Both the position numbers and the translations under genes were made by a program. Source: DALYDD01 sp031973395 (GTDB lineage Bacteria; Patescibacteriota; Minisyncoccia; Phycocordibacterales; CAIZLB01). From it: DNA of 8,284 nucleotides. The notes under the pieces are model-generated. The model was given only the letters and a program-made list of their open reading frames with translations, was not told where the DNA came from and searched no databases. Positions within the stretch are counted from its first letter, which is position 1. Each line of letters starts with the position of its first letter. Positions 5,978-8,284 of this stretch are shown in pieces. The DNA lies in NCBI GenBank assembly GCA_031973395.1, contig DALYDD010000025.1, positions 1-8,284 of the forward strand, written 5' to 3'.

Positions 5978-7921
5978 ATGAATAGCGATCAAAGCAAGAT
6001 CGAACAACTCAAAAAAAAGCTCTACTCAATTTCAGAAGAACAGAAGGACTTCCGGAGAACGCGTCTGAAGCATCATGCTTCACAGGTTTCGACTGCCTGG
6101 GCAAATGAGGAGGAAGAAAAGAATGAGTCGCCTGTTGTTCCCATCCGTCCTCTATATGACGAACCAAAAAAGAGCCATGTTCTTAAGCGTATTTTGATAG
6201 TTGGGATATTTGCCCTCATCGCTTCGGTTATTTTTGCTTGGTATATGTATTCAAGTGGTGGTAATTATATATCGGGAAATAATATCGATATCAAGGTCAT
6301 TGGACCCGTAGCCACACCTGGCGGAGAGGTCTTGGCTCTGGATTTCGATATATATAATGGCAATTCCGAAAAACTTGAAGCAGTTGATTTGATCGTCGAA
6401 TATCCCGAGGGTACAAGAAAAATCGATGGTTCTACGACCGTGCTCAGTGACCGTGTGCCAATTGGTGAAATTCAGCGGGGACAAACTGCTCGTCGACAAA
6501 TTCAAGTTCTGCTTTTTGGTGAAGAGAATGTAAAAAAGGAAATCAGACTGACTGTTGAATATCGCGTGCCTGGTTCGATTATTTTGTTTAGAAAAGAGAA
6601 AATCTATCCAATTTTCATTGGCTCTGCTCCTGTGTCTATTGATGTGACAAGCTTCAAAGAGGTTGTGCCAAACCAGAGCACTACTTTCAAAGCAGTTATA
6701 ACTTCCAATTCAAAAGAAATTGTCAAAAGTTTAATTTTTAAGGCCGAATATCCGGCTGGGTTCAGATTTGAAAAGGCTTCTCCGTCTACGTCCTTCGGTG
6801 AGAATACTTGGTCACTCGGTGATATGAAGCCAGGGGATAAAAAGGAGATCGAGATTACAGGGCAAATTATTGGTGATCCTAATATTGAAAGATATTTTGG
6901 TTTTATTGCGGGAACCGAAGATCCGATAGATCATTCTCGTGTGGGTATCAAGCTGGTAGAAAGCAAAGAGAAGGTCCTTGTGCGACGACCTTTCTTGGCC
7001 GCTGATATCTCTCTCAATAGGGATGGTGCTGCGGTGTATATTGGCAATGCTGGTGAGCCAATTCGTGGTGAGATTGTTTGGCAAAATAACCTCACGGTCC
7101 CGGTCTATGATGTTGTGATAGAGATGAAATTGAATGGAGCTACTCTAGATAAAAAATCAGTAAATGCTGAGCGTGGTTTTTATAGTTCTCAGAATAATGT
7201 TCTCGTCTGGGATCGTACAAATATGGAGGAACTCGCAGAGGTACAGCCGGGAAGTACGGGTTCTTTCCAATTCTCTCTCGCATCATTGCCTCCAACTTTC
7301 CAAAACAATTCAACATTACGCCGCCAGACCATTGATCTCAATCTTACTATCAAAGCAAAGCGATTGAGTGAGAATCGTGTGCCTGAGGAAATTAAATCAA
7401 ATACATCTCGTGAGATTAAGATTGCCAGTAGACTCAATTTGAGTTCGAGAATTGTGCGCAATTTTGGTCCATTTGAAAATACAGGTCCGATCCCTCCGGT
7501 TGCAGAGCGGGCTACGACTTATACTATTTTGCATTCTGTTTCTAATTCATTTAATACTGTTAAAAATGTTACATACAAAGCGACTTTGCCTTCATATGTG
7601 ACTTGGCTCGGTAAAGTTAATCCGGAATCTGCGGCAACAAATGTTAAATATAATTCGGATACTCGGGAAATCACTTGGTCTCTCGGCGATATGACACCTG
7701 GCACTGGTTATGGTACAAGTCCTCGAGAATTTTCTTATCAAGTCTCTATAACGCCAAGTATTAGCCAGGTCGGTCAGTCTCCGATTGTGATTAATGAGCA
7801 GCGCATCGCAGGAATGGATGTGTTCACTGAATCAGTTATAGAGGGCGGCTCTCCGGTTCTCACGACTAATATCGAAACTGATCCAAAATTCCAATTCGGA
7901 TGGGAAAAAGTAGTGGATTGA
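5978..7921 (+). CDS. Single-pass membrane protein with repeated DUF11/Ig-like beta modules
   Basis: This 647-residue protein is not matched to a named gene. Residues 1-68 are highly charged and probably cytoplasmic, with a coiled-coil-like KIEQLKKKLYSISEEQ start. A transmembrane helix follows at about 71-91 (RILIVGIFALIASVIFAWYM), preceded by lysines and an arginine, so the large C-terminal part should lie outside the membrane. That part contains about four beta-sandwich modules (roughly 104-205, 210-320, 325-455 and 500-640). They resemble DUF11/CARDB-type repeats, with phrases such as VEYPEGTRKIDG and KAEYPAGFRFEKA. The motif TWSLGDM.PG occurs twice, at 277 and 566, supporting internal duplication. 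A role in the cell surface, adhesion or envelope scaffolding is inference. The start follows a perfect extended -10 by six bases, and the TGA stop is followed within six bases by another promoter. Confidence 0.85.
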   Translation: MNSDQSKIEQLKKKLYSISEEQKDFRRTRLKHHASQVSTAWANEEEEKNESPVVPIRPLYDEPKKSHVLKRILIVGIFALIASVIFAWYMYSSGGNYISGNNIDIKVIGPVATPGGEVLALDFDIYNGNSEKLEAVDLIVEYPEGTRKIDGSTTVLSDRVPIGEIQRGQTARRQIQVLLFGEENVKKEIRLTVEYRVPGSIILFRKEKIYPIFIGSAPVSIDVTSFKEVVPNQSTTFKAVITSNSKEIVKSLIFKAEYPAGFRFEKASPSTSFGENTWSLGDMKPGDKKEIEITGQIIGDPNIERYFGFIAGTEDPIDHSRVGIKLVESKEKVLVRRPFLAADISLNRDGAAVYIGNAGEPIRGEIVWQNNLTVPVYDVVIEMKLNGATLDKKSVNAERGFYSSQNNVLVWDRTNMEELAEVQPGSTGSFQFSLASLPPTFQNNSTLRRQTIDLNLTIKAKRLSENRVPEEIKSNTSREIKIASRLNLSSRIVRNFGPFENTGPIPPVAERATTYTILHSVSNSFNTVKNVTYKATLPSYVTWLGKVNPESAATNVKYNSDTREITWSLGDMTPGTGYGTSPREFSYQVSITPSISQVGQSPIVINEQRIAGMDVFTESVIEGGSPVLTTNIETDPKFQFGWEKVVD

Positions 7922-7926
7922 CGCCT

Positions 7927-7954
7927 TTGACAGCCTAGCCGGTGGGTGTATGAT
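7927..7954 (+). promoter_or_regulatory. Strong sigma70-type promoter for the downstream RNA
   Basis: TTGACA (7927-7932) is a perfect -35. After a 16-base spacer, TATGAT (7949-7954) is a -10 with one mismatch, and TG directly precedes it. Transcription should start near A7962, exactly where the first base-paired stem of the following region begins. It lies immediately after the stop codon of the membrane-protein gene. Confidence 0.6.
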
Positions 7955-7961
7955 TTTGAGT

Positions 7962-8284
7962 ACAGCAGGATTGGTCATCCAACGCTGTCGGGTTCTAAGA
8001 TTCTCCCGATTCCATACCGACCATCCAGATACTCCAACCACGATAGTTCATTCACCACGAGTTCTGCTTGGCAGCAAATGTCGAGCAAAACCCACCAACC
8101 TTAACCCCATTCCGCGTTCAAAAACTCCGAGCTCTCTTGCGTGCTAACTGCATGAGAGCATAGACTTCAGTTAAGTTAGCCTACGATCGATTTGATCAGT
8201 TTGGCCGATAGGCGGCGAGAAGGGTACTGTCTGACAGTGCCTGTGCGCCAGAGACGGCCAGTCAATTTGGTCTGACGATTGATC
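7962..8284 (+). ncRNA. Candidate structured non-coding RNA, truncated by the window end (tmRNA possible)
   Basis: No convincing protein is encoded in these 323 bases on either strand. Complementary segments are dense: ACAGC/GCTGT (7962-7966/7984-7988) enclosing GGAT/ATCC; TCGGG/CCCGA (7988-7992/8005-8009); GCTCTC/GAGAGC (8131-8136/8154-8159), which competes with GCTAACT/AGTTAGC (8143-8149/8174-8180); and GGTACTGT/ACAGTGCC (8223-8230/8234-8241, one G-U) inside GGCG/CGCC and GGCC/GGCC. Base composition is more balanced than in the neighbouring genes. A short frame, GCG at 8114 to TGA at 8153-8155 (AFKNSELSCVLTA), ends inside a stem, as tmRNA tag frames do. However, the usual tmRNA 5' consensus is not clear, the frame lies further from the start than is typical, and the diagnostic 3' tRNA-like end is outside the window. 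I recognise no RNase P, SRP or rRNA signature. Confidence 0.4.
8211..8249 (+). other. Strong two-tier hairpin in the candidate RNA
   Basis: GGTACTGT and ACAGTGCC form an eight-pair stem (one T-G) with a three-base CTG loop, enclosed by GGCG (8211-8214) and CGCC (8246-8249). The wobble pair suggests that selection acts on RNA. No T-run follows, so this is not an intrinsic terminator. Confidence 0.5.

Noticed and set aside
7950..8147. A 65-residue protein starting at the ATG at 7950
   Set aside because: The ATG lies inside the -10 element TATGAT. The peptide has no recognisable composition or motif, and the region is rich in RNA-like stems.
8119..8159. A minus-strand intrinsic terminator (GCTCTC/GAGAGC stem with a following T-run)
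   Set aside because: The stem has only six pairs with a 17-base loop, is separated from the T-run by six bases, and no minus-strand gene is visible upstream.
7962..8284. RNase P RNA, SRP RNA or the start of a 16S rRNA
   Set aside because: None of the conserved core sequences of these RNAs could be found on either strand.
1..8284. CRISPR arrays, insertion sequences or stop-codon reassignment
   Set aside because: No regularly spaced repeats, transposase or terminal inverted repeats were seen. TAA, TAG and TGA all occur as normal gene ends.

Overview
The window reads as a contig piece from an uncultured, AT-rich bacterium, most likely of the Patescibacteria/CPR type. That is an inference from four things: an archaeal/eukaryotic-type isoleucyl-tRNA synthetase with extra insertions, a short RecO, a membrane-anchored beta-domain repeat protein of a kind common in those genomes, and genes that start almost directly after extended -10 promoters with no Shine-Dalgarno sequence. 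TAA, TAG and TGA all end genes here, so no stop codon appears to be reassigned. Two 10-N runs (5004-5013 and 5908-5917) are scaffold gaps of arbitrary length.

Layout. At the left edge, positions 62 to 1 on the minus strand may hold the start of a divergent gene behind a near-consensus promoter. On the plus strand come trhO (204-1307, tRNA U34 hydroxylase, rhodanese family), an intrinsic terminator that overlaps its stop codon, and then an AT-rich promoter region. Next are ileS (1419-5178) and recO (5198-5931), 19 bases apart and probably co-transcribed. A separate extended -10 promoter drives a 647-residue single-pass membrane protein with repeated beta-sandwich modules (5978-7921). The last 360 bases hold a consensus-like promoter followed by a densely self-complementary, non-coding stretch that runs off the window. 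It is best explained as a structured RNA, possibly but not provably tmRNA.

The most striking feature is inside ileS. A complete histidine-phosphatase (phosphoglycerate-mutase-like) domain of about 200 residues, with its catalytic residues intact, is inserted in frame into the synthetase body, between the strand after the SRARFWG motif and the conserved DIHRP segment. TrhO and IleRS both act on tRNA, giving the left half a translation theme.

Both gaps affect annotation. In ileS, the gap creates a false frameshift and an early stop at 5054, while the true C-terminus continues to 5178. In recO, about 117 GC-rich bases before the gap encode the end of a RibD/deaminase-like protein and look like a misassembled piece. 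The expected RecO ending (Ser-His-Leu-stop) reappears just after the gap.
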